A stretch of 64,000 nt of DNA, taken from contig CALOBC010000039.1 in assembly GCA_942491145.1 (NCBI GenBank), positions 1 through 64,000 of the forward strand. Reading direction: 5' to 3'. The stretch's first letter is position 1. Every line of letters starts with the position of its first letter. The position numbers were made by a program, and so were the translations under genes. The notes beneath the pieces were generated by a model that made no database searches, was not told where the DNA came from, and saw only the letters and a program-made list of their open reading frames with translations. This document shows, piece after piece, positions 8,589 through 16,298 of the stretch. This DNA comes from CAXQUZ01 sp942491145. Lineage in GTDB: Bacteria; Myxococcota_A; UBA796; UBA2385.

Positions 8589-9470
8589 TCAGCCGCCGCA
8601 GGCTTGCTCGGCGTTGGCCCCGGCACCTTCCCACGCGACGCAACGGGCACATGTGTCGCCGAAGCGCAGGGTGCTGTCCGCGCTGCCGCTGAGGTCTGCG
8701 GTGCCGGTGGGGGTCACCCCGCAGCTGCCCACCGTCAGGTTGTCTGAAGCCAGTCGAAAGGAGCCCACGCCGGCCAGCTCGCCGTCGACATCCAACCGGT
8801 GTTGGGCCTCGGTGTCAGACTCATCCCGCCCGGTGTAGGCGAGCGTGGTCCAGGCGTCTTCGCGGGGGTCCTGCGCTGTGGCCCGCTCCCAGTACCCGTC
8901 GAGCTCCACGCGGATGTTCGCTTGGATGCCCCGGTCAAAGCCTTCTTCTTCAGCGACCACGTAGACCATCGCGCCTTCGATCGCGGCACGGTCCAGCGAG
9001 GGGTTGTCGGTGTCGGCGACCACTTCGAGATCAAATTCCCACCGGCGCCACTGCCAGCCATCAGCTTCCCACTCTTCGGTGCGGACCTCACCCGTCCACT
9101 CGTAGCCCTCGTTGGTGCGACAGCCCGACTTGTAGACCGTCGCGTCGCCCTCCAGCGCTGCGTAGGGGCAGCTTCCTGGGTCGGACAGCCGCTCGGTCTG
9201 CAGCTCGGACCACACGAACAGGGGAATGTCGACCATGGGCTGATCCCAGTCGATGCCGGGGACCACCTGGGCCGCGGCCAGCCACACATCGGTGCCGTCG
9301 CCAAACGCGGCGTCCTGCCCACTCGCGAGGGGGAGTCCGAGGGCTTGGTCGGGGATCCGCCAGCTCGCACCCGTGGTGTCTTTGTCGGGGTCTGCGCCAC
9401 CGCAGCCGATGAGCAGGCCCAAGGCCATTGCGGCGGCCGCACAGGGACGGGGGACGGGTGTGCCGGTCAT
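8589..9470 (-). CDS. Predicted lipoprotein, 293 residues, unknown function
   Basis: It begins with a lipoprotein signal peptide ending in LLIGC (lipidated Cys23), followed by GGADPDKD, a hydrophilic start that favours export to the outer membrane. The body contains many Trp and Asp/Glu residues, reads as beta-rich, and carries paired cysteines including CARCV near the C-terminus. A shorter start at the Met eight residues before the lipobox cysteine is possible. The gene diverges from deoC across about 180 bases. No family recognised. Confidence 0.65.
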   Translation of the reverse strand: MTGTPVPRPCAAAAMALGLLIGCGGADPDKDTTGASWRIPDQALGLPLASGQDAAFGDGTDVWLAAAQVVPGIDWDQPMVDIPLFVWSELQTERLSDPGSCPYAALEGDATVYKSGCRTNEGYEWTGEVRTEEWEADGWQWRRWEFDLEVVADTDNPSLDRAAIEGAMVYVVAEEEGFDRGIQANIRVELDGYWERATAQDPREDAWTTLAYTGRDESDTEAQHRLDVDGELAGVGSFRLASDNLTVGSCGVTPTGTADLSGSADSTLRFGDTCARCVAWEGAGANAEQACGG

Positions 9471-9649
9471 GGGGCCTCCTCAGCACCCCCGTTATGCCGC
9501 GCCCGGGCGCCGGCTGCATGTCGAGGGCCCGTCAAGTCCGGTGCACCGAGCGTCAGCATGTGATGCAATGCCGTTCCGCATGCGCTCGACCGGGTCGACA
9601 GGGCGTTAGATGCCCCGTCCCGCTTGTGCCACTGCCCCCTGGAGACCAC

Positions 9650-10510
9650 GTGTCGCGCTCCTCTGATCCCACCATGGATGCCCTGGTCGACAGCATTGTC
9701 GCCCGCGTTCGTGAGGAACTTCGCAACCAGACCGTGACCCCTGCGCCGGTGCTCCGGGGAACCTGGAATGACCGCACCGCGCTGGACATGCTCCTGGGCG
9801 CCGGTGCGGCTCGTCTGGGGTCCAATGGCGATGTGCGGGCCGATCTCTCTGGAATTGCCCGCACCATCGACCACACGCTGCTCAAGCCCACGGCCACCCG
9901 TGCGGACATCGTGAAGGTCTGTGAAGAAGCCCGGCGCTACACCTTCGCCAGCGTGTGTGTGAACTCCACGTGGATTGCGCTGGTGGCACGGCTTCTCGCC
10001 GGTTCGCCGGTGATGCCCATCTGTGTGGTGGGCTTCCCCCTCGGCGCAATGGCCACCCGCTCCAAGGCCCAAGAAACGCGGGAAGCGGTGGCCGATGGTG
10101 CCGATGAGATCGACATGGTCATCAACATTGGATTGCTCCGAAGTGGCGATCACGACGGTGTCTTCGACGATATTCGGGCGGTGGTGGAGGCCGCTTCGGG
10201 CAAGCCGGTCAAGGTCATTCTTGAGACCACCATGCTGGAGCGGGAAGAGAAGATCGCCGCCTGTGCCATCTCAAAAGCGGCCGGCGCAGCGTTTGTGAAG
10301 ACCAGCACGGGCTTCGGCGGCGGCGGGGCCACGGTCGAAGACATCATGCTGATGCGCTCTGTGGTGGGGCCCACGATGGGCGTCAAGGCCTCGGGCGGGG
10401 TCCGAACTGCCGACGACGCCCGCAAGTTGCTGGCGGCCGGGGCCACCCGTCTGGGCGCGAGTGCCAGCGTGGCCATCGTCACGGGCGGGACGGGCAAGGG
10501 CGGGTACTGA
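9650..10510 (+). CDS. deoC: Deoxyribose-phosphate aldolase
   Basis: Cleaves 2-deoxyribose-5-phosphate to glyceraldehyde-3-phosphate and acetaldehyde, the last step of deoxynucleoside catabolism. The 286-residue protein has an extra N-terminal stretch of about 60 residues before the aldolase barrel, which begins at IDHTLLKPTAT. Active-site regions seen: FASVCVN, CVVGFPLGA, DEIDMVINIG, the Schiff-base lysine motif FVKTSTGF, and VKASGGVRT. GTG 9650 has GGAG at 9641-9644; an in-frame ATG at 9674 is the alternative. deoA follows after 4 bases, so the two are an operon. Confidence 0.93.
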   Translation: MSRSSDPTMDALVDSIVARVREELRNQTVTPAPVLRGTWNDRTALDMLLGAGAARLGSNGDVRADLSGIARTIDHTLLKPTATRADIVKVCEEARRYTFASVCVNSTWIALVARLLAGSPVMPICVVGFPLGAMATRSKAQETREAVADGADEIDMVINIGLLRSGDHDGVFDDIRAVVEAASGKPVKVILETTMLEREEKIAACAISKAAGAAFVKTSTGFGGGGATVEDIMLMRSVVGPTMGVKASGGVRTADDARKLLAAGATRLGASASVAIVTGGTGKGGY

Positions 10511-10514
10511 CCCG

Positions 10515-11750
10515 ATGACCGACAGGCCCTCAATCGCCGACATCCTGAGCACCAAGCGCGACGGCGGAACACTCGATCGGGACGCACTGTGGACCTTCGT
10601 CGACGGTGTGGTTCATGGGTCGGTGTCCCGTCCCCAAGCCGCTGCGTTCTTGGCCTTTGCGTTTGTGCAGGGGCTCGATGGGTCCGAGACGCTGCACCTC
10701 ACCCAAGCGATGACCGAGCTGGGTGAGCAGCTGTCTTGGCCGACCGAGGGTGGTCCGCTCATCGACAAGCACTCCACCGGTGGGGTGGGGGACAAAGTCA
10801 GCTTGGTGCTGGCGCCGCTGTGGGCCGAGCTGGGCTTTCGGGTGCCCATGATCTCGGGCCGGGGCCTCGGCCACACCGGCGGCACACTGGACAAGCTCGA
10901 GTCCATTCCTGGCTTTGGCGTGGACCTGTCGGTGGACGCGCTCCAGCGTTGCCTGGCCGATGTGGGCTGCTTCATCAGTGGCCAGACCGGCGCCCTCGCG
11001 CCGGCGGACCGGGTGCTCTACGGGCTGCGCAACGAGACCCAGACAGTGGCGAGTGTGCCGCTCATCACGGCCAGCATCCTGTCGAAGAAGCTGGCGGAGG
11101 GCATCGGTGCGCTGGTGTTGGATGTGAAGTACGGCCGCGGCGCCTTCATGACCACCCTCGCCCGGGCCCAGCAGCTTGCCGACACCCTCGTGGCGGTTGG
11201 GCAGGGGGCGGGCGTGGCGACGCGGGCGGTGCTCTCGCCCATGAACGAGCCTCTGGGCCGTGCAGTGGGCAACGCGCTTGAGGTCCAGGAAGCGGTGGCG
11301 TGCCTGAGCGGGGGCGGGCCGGCGGACCTGCGCGCCCTGGTGCTCCAGCTCGCGGACCATCCCGATGCAGCGGCGGTGCTGGACAGCGGGCGGGCCCACG
11401 ATCGCTTCTGTCGCATGGTTGTGGCCCAGGGCGGCAATCCCGACGCACCCCTCGCTGGCCTCGCCCAGACCCGCACGGTGGTGGTCAAGGCCCCCGCGTC
11501 GGGGGTGGTGCTGACCTGTGATGCCCTGGACGTGGGCATGGCTGCGTTTGAACTCGGTGCCGGTCGCGAAAAGGCGGCCGATTCGGTCCACCATGGCGTG
11601 GGCATCATGGTTCACGCCAAGACTGGCGAAGAGGTCCGGGCGGGCGCGCCACTGTTCACGGTCCACCATGTGGACCGAGGGCTGGACGGTGCACTGGGTC
11701 GCTTGGCGGGTGCCGTGACCATCGGTGAGGGGGCCCCCGGGCATGGCTGA
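10515..11750 (+). CDS. deoA: Thymidine / pyrimidine-nucleoside phosphorylase
   Basis: Phosphorolyses pyrimidine (deoxy)nucleosides, supplying the deoxyribose-1-phosphate that leads to the DeoC substrate. 411 residues with the three family domains: N-terminal helical part, phosphate-binding segment KHSTGGVGDKVSL, the signature SGRGLGHTGGTLDKLESI, and a C-terminal PYNP_C-like domain from about residue 330. No phosphopentomutase (deoB) is visible here. The stop overlaps the start of the next gene by 8 bases. Confidence 0.92.
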   Translation: MTDRPSIADILSTKRDGGTLDRDALWTFVDGVVHGSVSRPQAAAFLAFAFVQGLDGSETLHLTQAMTELGEQLSWPTEGGPLIDKHSTGGVGDKVSLVLAPLWAELGFRVPMISGRGLGHTGGTLDKLESIPGFGVDLSVDALQRCLADVGCFISGQTGALAPADRVLYGLRNETQTVASVPLITASILSKKLAEGIGALVLDVKYGRGAFMTTLARAQQLADTLVAVGQGAGVATRAVLSPMNEPLGRAVGNALEVQEAVACLSGGGPADLRALVLQLADHPDAAAVLDSGRAHDRFCRMVVAQGGNPDAPLAGLAQTRTVVVKAPASGVVLTCDALDVGMAAFELGAGREKAADSVHHGVGIMVHAKTGEEVRAGAPLFTVHHVDRGLDGALGRLAGAVTIGEGAPGHG

Positions 11751-12453
11751 GCCGACCCGGTCCCTCGTCGCCCATGTGCGGGCGCTGGGCATCGCGCTGG
11801 TCCTGTTGCTGCAGCTTCTCGACGCCACCCCACTGCCGGAGCTGCGGGAGAGTCACCTGCGCAACCCGATCGCTTGGGATGAGCTCAACCGCTGGTCGCG
11901 GGTGCTGACCCAAGCGGGCATCGCGATGACCCCCGAGGAGATGCTGCAGTTCGGCTTGGCCTTGGGAGACGGGTCCCGTGCCTTTCGAAAGGTGGCGCTG
12001 AGACCGTGGCATCCGTTTCGACGGCTCACCGGAACTGGCCAGAGCTGGGGATTGTTCGCGTATCCCGACCCCTACGCGGGCCGCTTGACCGTCGACGCAC
12101 TCGGCGCGGACGGGCAGTGGCGAGAGGCGTATCGTGCGCCAGGCGCAGGTCATCCGGCACTGGTGGCTCAGCTTGAGTATCGGCGGGTGCGGGGTGTCTA
12201 CGACGACGCCGCGGACCGGCCCAAGCCACGGAAGGTCTACGACCGCTTGGCGGCATGGGTGGCGCAGCGCACGTTTGAGGAGCTGCCCGAGACCACCGAA
12301 GTGAAGGTCTACTTTGAGCGCACCCACGTGGTGCGGCCCGACCGGCGTCGGGGAGAAGAGGAGTCTGAAGTGCGGTCGGTGCGGCGCTTTGGTCCGGATG
12401 GGCCGCTGCCGGGATCCGAGCCTTCCCCGCCAAGTGCGGGGGACGAGCCATGA
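11743..12453 (+). CDS. Membrane-anchored hypothetical protein, likely partner of the HTTM protein
   Basis: 236 residues with one N-terminal membrane helix (GIALVLLLQLLDATPLPEL) and a soluble, Arg- and Glu-rich remainder expected outside the cytoplasm. It starts inside deoA (ATG GCT GA overlap) and its own stop overlaps the start of the HTTM gene (ATGA), so it is translationally coupled on both sides. No domain recognised. The tight coupling and shared membrane location suggest it works with the HTTM protein; the link to nucleoside catabolism may only be shared transcription. Confidence 0.7.
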   Translation: MAEPTRSLVAHVRALGIALVLLLQLLDATPLPELRESHLRNPIAWDELNRWSRVLTQAGIAMTPEEMLQFGLALGDGSRAFRKVALRPWHPFRRLTGTGQSWGLFAYPDPYAGRLTVDALGADGQWREAYRAPGAGHPALVAQLEYRRVRGVYDDAADRPKPRKVYDRLAAWVAQRTFEELPETTEVKVYFERTHVVRPDRRRGEEESEVRSVRRFGPDGPLPGSEPSPPSAGDEP

Positions 12454-13430
12454 TCACGCGCTTCTGGGGCCGCTGGGTCGACATCTGGGACCGCAGAGAA
12501 CACCCGCTCCCGATGGCGCTGGTGCGCATCCTCTTGGGCGCCTTGGTCTTCGTAGATCTTCTCAGGATGGGCATCTTGGGGCTCGTCAACCCGCTGATGG
12601 CGCCGGCGGAGGCCGGGGGCTGGGGTGTGCCGCTGGCGCTGGACCATGTGCCCTGGTTCTGGGCATCTGTGCCGCCCACCAGCGGGATGGCGGTGCTGCA
12701 GTGGGCGCTGATGTTGGGCGCCGCGCTGTGTGTGTTGGTGGGGCTCGCGCCCCGGGTTGCGGCTGTTGTCTTTGTGTTGTTGTCGGCCCAGTTTGCCATC
12801 ACATTGCCCGCTGCCGACCGGGGCATCGACACCCTCATCCGCAACGCGATGCTGCTGCTCGCCTGTGCCCGCTGTGGCGACACACTCAGCCTGGGCCGCC
12901 GGGCACGGACCGGCCGCTGGACTGCGCCGCTGGACCACCAGGTGCCCGCCTGGCCCCGATACCTGTTGCTCGTGCAGCTCACCGTTCTCTACTTTGCGGC
13001 GGGCGTCTCCAAGGTCGCCAGCTCGTGGACGCCGTTTGGGGGATGGACCGCGCTCTACATAGCGATGCGAGACCCCCACTTCCAAGTGTTGCCGGACGAT
13101 GTGGTCGACACGCTGTTCCCGTTCACTCAGGCCCTGACCGGGTCATCGTGGATCTGGGAGTGGATGGGGCCGACGCTGCTGCTCGCGTACTACTTTCGGG
13201 CCACCCGGGACCGGGGCGGCTGGCTGCGGGCCACCTTCAACCGCCTCGACTACCGGCTGGTCTACCTCGCCGTCGGTGCCCTCTTTCACGCGGGCACCCA
13301 CATCTCGTTCCGCCTGGGCATCTTCCCCTTTGCGGTGATGGCGCTGTACCCGGCCGCGTTTCATGCCGACGAGCTTCACGCTGCGGCGGCATGGGTGCGG
13401 CGAAGGGTTCCGGTCCTGCGCTCCCCCTGA
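12450..13430 (+). CDS. HTTM-domain integral membrane protein (vitamin K carboxylase-like fold)
   Basis: 326 residues with about 8 hydrophobic segments. The features fit the HTTM family (related to the membrane part of vitamin K-dependent gamma-carboxylase): an early PMALVRILLGALVFVDLL helix, YLLLVQLTVLYFAAGVSKV with the family's Y.aaG..K pattern, GGWTALYIAM, and a late histidine helix, LFHAGTHISFRLGIFPF. Bacterial members have no established reaction. It is translationally coupled to the anchored protein upstream and is the last gene of the deoC run. Confidence 0.8.
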   Translation: MITRFWGRWVDIWDRREHPLPMALVRILLGALVFVDLLRMGILGLVNPLMAPAEAGGWGVPLALDHVPWFWASVPPTSGMAVLQWALMLGAALCVLVGLAPRVAAVVFVLLSAQFAITLPAADRGIDTLIRNAMLLLACARCGDTLSLGRRARTGRWTAPLDHQVPAWPRYLLLVQLTVLYFAAGVSKVASSWTPFGGWTALYIAMRDPHFQVLPDDVVDTLFPFTQALTGSSWIWEWMGPTLLLAYYFRATRDRGGWLRATFNRLDYRLVYLAVGALFHAGTHISFRLGIFPFAVMALYPAAFHADELHAAAAWVRRRVPVLRSP

Positions 13431-13461
13431 ACGGCAAGAGGCGCCACCCAGGCCTGGCGAC

Positions 13462-15165
13462 TCACTCGCCGACGGCGTACTTCAGGCTGGTGTGGTCCAG
13501 GTCGTAGTAGGTGACGTGCACCCGGTCCGACGGGTCCACCGCGAGGTTGATGTGGGTGCCCACGTCGGCCGAGTCGTCGATGACAAAGGTGACGAAGCCC
13601 GTGCCGTCATTGTGGGCGCCCATCAGCCGGCCGTTGGTGGCGTCGTAGTAGGCGATGTAGGGCTCGTCGTCGCTGTTGAAGGCGAGTGCGACGTACTCAC
13701 CGACCGCACCGGTGGACGCGATGGTGGTGGTGGTCCAGCTCTCGCATCCGGCCGACGTCCGGCAGAGGTACTCCACATCGCTGCTGCCATAGTCGTGCAC
13801 CGCTGCACAGATGGTGCCGTCGGACTTCTCCGCGAGGCTGTGGAAGGCCCGGTCGGACGATGAGTAGGTGCGGGTGTGGGCAAACACCGTGCTGCTGTAG
13901 CAAGCGTCGCTCAGCGAGGTGTCGAAGCTGCTGTACTGGCTCTCGGGCGCGGTGCCGAAGCCATACGGCGACGTGTAGTCGGTGTAGATCAGGTGGTCAA
14001 AGCCGTTCTGGTCCACAATCAGGTCGGTGTCCCAGCCCATCGGCACGCCCGCCACGTTCACGGCCACATAGTCGGACTGCAGAATCGTGGTGATGCCGAA
14101 GCTGGTGGTGTCGGCCACGATGGGCAGGTTGTAGTCGGCGTCGTAGTAGCCGAAGCTGGGCAGGTTGTCGTCGTCCACGTCGATGCTGACGAACTCGCCC
14201 ACCCAGTCGGTGCCACTCACCGATGAGTCGTCGATGGTGTACTCACCGGACCACGTGCCCGATGTGTTGTAGATCTGGTAGTCCAGCGACATGGTCGCCA
14301 AGACGCTGGAGAAGGCCGAGTAGCCGATGTGGAAGTCGTCGGCGTCGTCGACCACGCCGTCCATGTGGGCCCCGACGTCCAAGCCGGACGTGGTCGCGAT
14401 GGTGCTTGCGCCCGTCCAGGTGCCGCCGGCGGTGCGCAGGTTGTGCTTCATCGTGCCCGTGTCTGCGTTGTACCAAGCGAGCTGGACCTGGCCGGCCGAG
14501 TCAACATCCATTGCGTTGGGCGCGCCGCAGTCGCAGGAGGAGTCGACGGTCAGGTACTCGAAGCGCTCGTCGATGTCGCCGTCGCAGTCGTCGTCTGCGC
14601 CGTTGTCGGCCACTTCAGGAGCGCTGGGGTTGATGTCCTTCTCGCTGTCGTCGCAGTCGTCTTCGAGCAGGTACCCATCACCGTCCAGATCGTCGTCCGG
14701 CGTGCCTTCGTCGCAGTCCTCGTCGACCCCGTTGTAGGGAGCTTCCGAGGCACCCGGATGGATGCGGTCATTGGTGTCGTCGCAGTCATCGGCCAGCGCG
14801 TACCCGTCGCCGTCGAGGTCGTCATCGGGGGTGGCGGGGTCGCAGTCGTCGTCCACCCCGTTGTAGGGCACCTCGTCCACGTCTGGGCCCACGTCCGCAG
14901 TGGTGTCGTCACAGTCGCCCTCGTCCTCGCTCAGGCCATCGCCGTCATCGTCGGTCGTGTCGGGATCAACGTCTGCGTCTGCGTCTGCGTCGGCATCTGC
15001 GTCGGCGTCTGCGTCGGCATCCGTGTCGCTGTCTGCGTCGGCATCGGCATCAGCATCGGCCTCCTGCTTGCCTTTGCCTTCCGGGTCGGAGCCCTTGCCG
15101 CCGAACGCGCCAGAGCAGCCCGCCAAGATCAAAGGGAGCAACAGGATGGAGGACGGACTGCGCAT
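13462..15165 (-). CDS. Lipoprotein with Asp/Ala repeat and MopE-type metal-binding motifs
   Basis: 567 residues. The signal peptide ends in LILAGC (lipidated Cys17). It is followed by a low-complexity linker of alternating Asp-Ala (residues about 37-65), then three or four MopE-type repeats of the form DLDGDGY..(A/L)..DCDD..(I/H)P.A.E..(Y/D)NG.D.DCD (about 70-195), which are predicted calcium/metal-binding elements. The C-terminal 370 residues contain repeated YYDA/WYNADTG and IDDSADVGTH-like units and look like a beta-propeller or similar repeat fold on the cell surface. GAGG sits upstream of the ATG. It is the last gene of the minus-strand envelope block. Confidence 0.8.
   Translation of the reverse strand: MRSPSSILLLPLILAGCSGAFGGKGSDPEGKGKQEADADADADADSDTDADADADADADADADADVDPDTTDDDGDGLSEDEGDCDDTTADVGPDVDEVPYNGVDDDCDPATPDDDLDGDGYALADDCDDTNDRIHPGASEAPYNGVDEDCDEGTPDDDLDGDGYLLEDDCDDSEKDINPSAPEVADNGADDDCDGDIDERFEYLTVDSSCDCGAPNAMDVDSAGQVQLAWYNADTGTMKHNLRTAGGTWTGASTIATTSGLDVGAHMDGVVDDADDFHIGYSAFSSVLATMSLDYQIYNTSGTWSGEYTIDDSSVSGTDWVGEFVSIDVDDDNLPSFGYYDADYNLPIVADTTSFGITTILQSDYVAVNVAGVPMGWDTDLIVDQNGFDHLIYTDYTSPYGFGTAPESQYSSFDTSLSDACYSSTVFAHTRTYSSSDRAFHSLAEKSDGTICAAVHDYGSSDVEYLCRTSAGCESWTTTTIASTGAVGEYVALAFNSDDEPYIAYYDATNGRLMGAHNDGTGFVTFVIDDSADVGTHINLAVDPSDRVHVTYYDLDHTSLKYAVGE
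14972..15062. repeat. Hexanucleotide microsatellite encoding the Asp-Ala linker
   Basis: Tandem array of six-base units of the type GCGTCT/GCGTCG/GCATCG (about 15 copies) inside the MopE-type lipoprotein gene. On the coding strand it gives alternating GAC/GAT and GCA/GCC codons. Changes in copy number stay in frame and only alter linker length. Confidence 0.85.
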
Positions 15166-15323
15166 GGGGACCTCAGGACAGGGGCGCGGCGATGCTCATG
15201 AGCTGCCGCACGGTGGGTCTGCGCAGGTGCCCCGCGGTGGTGGGGCCCGTCAACGGCCGCTACAGGATTGTGACCCATCGGCCGCGGTTGTTGCGGGTCC
15301 GTTGCCCCTTGGGTGGGCGCTCT

Positions 15324-16298
15324 TCAGGCAGGGCGCAAGAACCGCAGGATCCGCCCTTCGGTGGTCATTGCTTCGGTCGCCCCCGGGGCAGGGGTCAACA
15401 CCTCGTGTTCCCGCTGGCTCACACCGGCCCCCGCCAGCTCGGCCCCAAAGATGCGGAACTGCCAGCGCTGGACCCCAGGCCGCACCTCAGAGCAGCGCAC
15501 AAAGCTCTCCAGCACACCATTGTGGGAGTCTTCGATGCCGTCGCCGCCCCACCGCTGCCACAAGTCGCCGGGGCGGGCGTCCGCGACAGCAATGACCGCA
15601 AACTGGGGGGATTGGTGGAGCTGGCCGGCCACGAGGTAGTGGCCGTGGTCCGTGACATGGGGGCGGTAGCCGGCGCTGTGGACCACATCCTGCACATAGA
15701 CCGAGCACTTCCAGAAGTCGGCGCCCCACGCCACGGCATACTCCATGTCGCCGAGAATGCGCTTGCGGCGGTCACCCCGAGCGCCATTGAGCGCAAGGTT
15801 GGGGCTCCAGAACACATGGGGCCAGACCGAGCTGTCGCCAACGTTGGCATAGCCCTGGCCGAGCACACCTTGGCAGCGATGGCGGGCGGCCCGGAGCATC
15901 CGCACGTTGTGGCCCTTCTGGAGCTGGCGCAGCTGGTGGAGGGCTCGTCCCGGTTGGCCTCGGGTGCGCTTCATCAGCTGCATCACGAGCCGGTCGTCAG
16001 CGCTGGGGATGTAGACGGTCTCGCCGGGTCGCTTGCGCCCGTTGTGTAGGCGGCGCAGGCTGCCCGGGTGGATGCCCCAGGTTCGGCCCAGGCGCACCCA
16101 GGCGGGGTCTTCGTCGAAGCCGGCGAGGTCCTCGCTTGTGTTGGGTGTGGTGGGAACGTCGACGACGACGCCATCTTCGAGTACGCCAAGGTCAATGCCC
16201 GCACGTCGGGCAGCCTGACGCATGGGGTGTTCTGGGTCTCTCCACGACCGGACCTTGAGCGTGCGCACCAGCTCGTCGACCGGGATCTTTCGGTTCAT
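15324..16298 (-). CDS. Putative LysM plus NlpC/P60- or CHAP-like cell-wall hydrolase
   Basis: 324 residues, start ATG 16298 overlapping the slt stop (ATGA), so it is coupled to the lytic transglycosylase. The central part WVRLGRTWGIHPGSLRRLHN followed by RPGETVYIP matches the LysM pattern (residues about 75-115). The C-terminal half has the order expected of a papain-like amidase: DFWKCSVYVQDVVHSAGYRP (possible catalytic Cys), ADARPGDLWQRW, and DSHNGVLESF (possible catalytic His). No signal peptide is evident. The hydrolase call is my own motif reading. Confidence 0.55.
   Translation of the reverse strand: MNRKIPVDELVRTLKVRSWRDPEHPMRQAARRAGIDLGVLEDGVVVDVPTTPNTSEDLAGFDEDPAWVRLGRTWGIHPGSLRRLHNGRKRPGETVYIPSADDRLVMQLMKRTRGQPGRALHQLRQLQKGHNVRMLRAARHRCQGVLGQGYANVGDSSVWPHVFWSPNLALNGARGDRRKRILGDMEYAVAWGADFWKCSVYVQDVVHSAGYRPHVTDHGHYLVAGQLHQSPQFAVIAVADARPGDLWQRWGGDGIEDSHNGVLESFVRCSEVRPGVQRWQFRIFGAELAGAGVSQREHEVLTPAPGATEAMTTEGRILRFLRPA

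Noticed and set aside
10530..11828. A 432-codon open frame opposite deoA
   Set aside because: Antisense shadow of a well-supported phosphorylase gene; His/Arg/Gln-rich translation.
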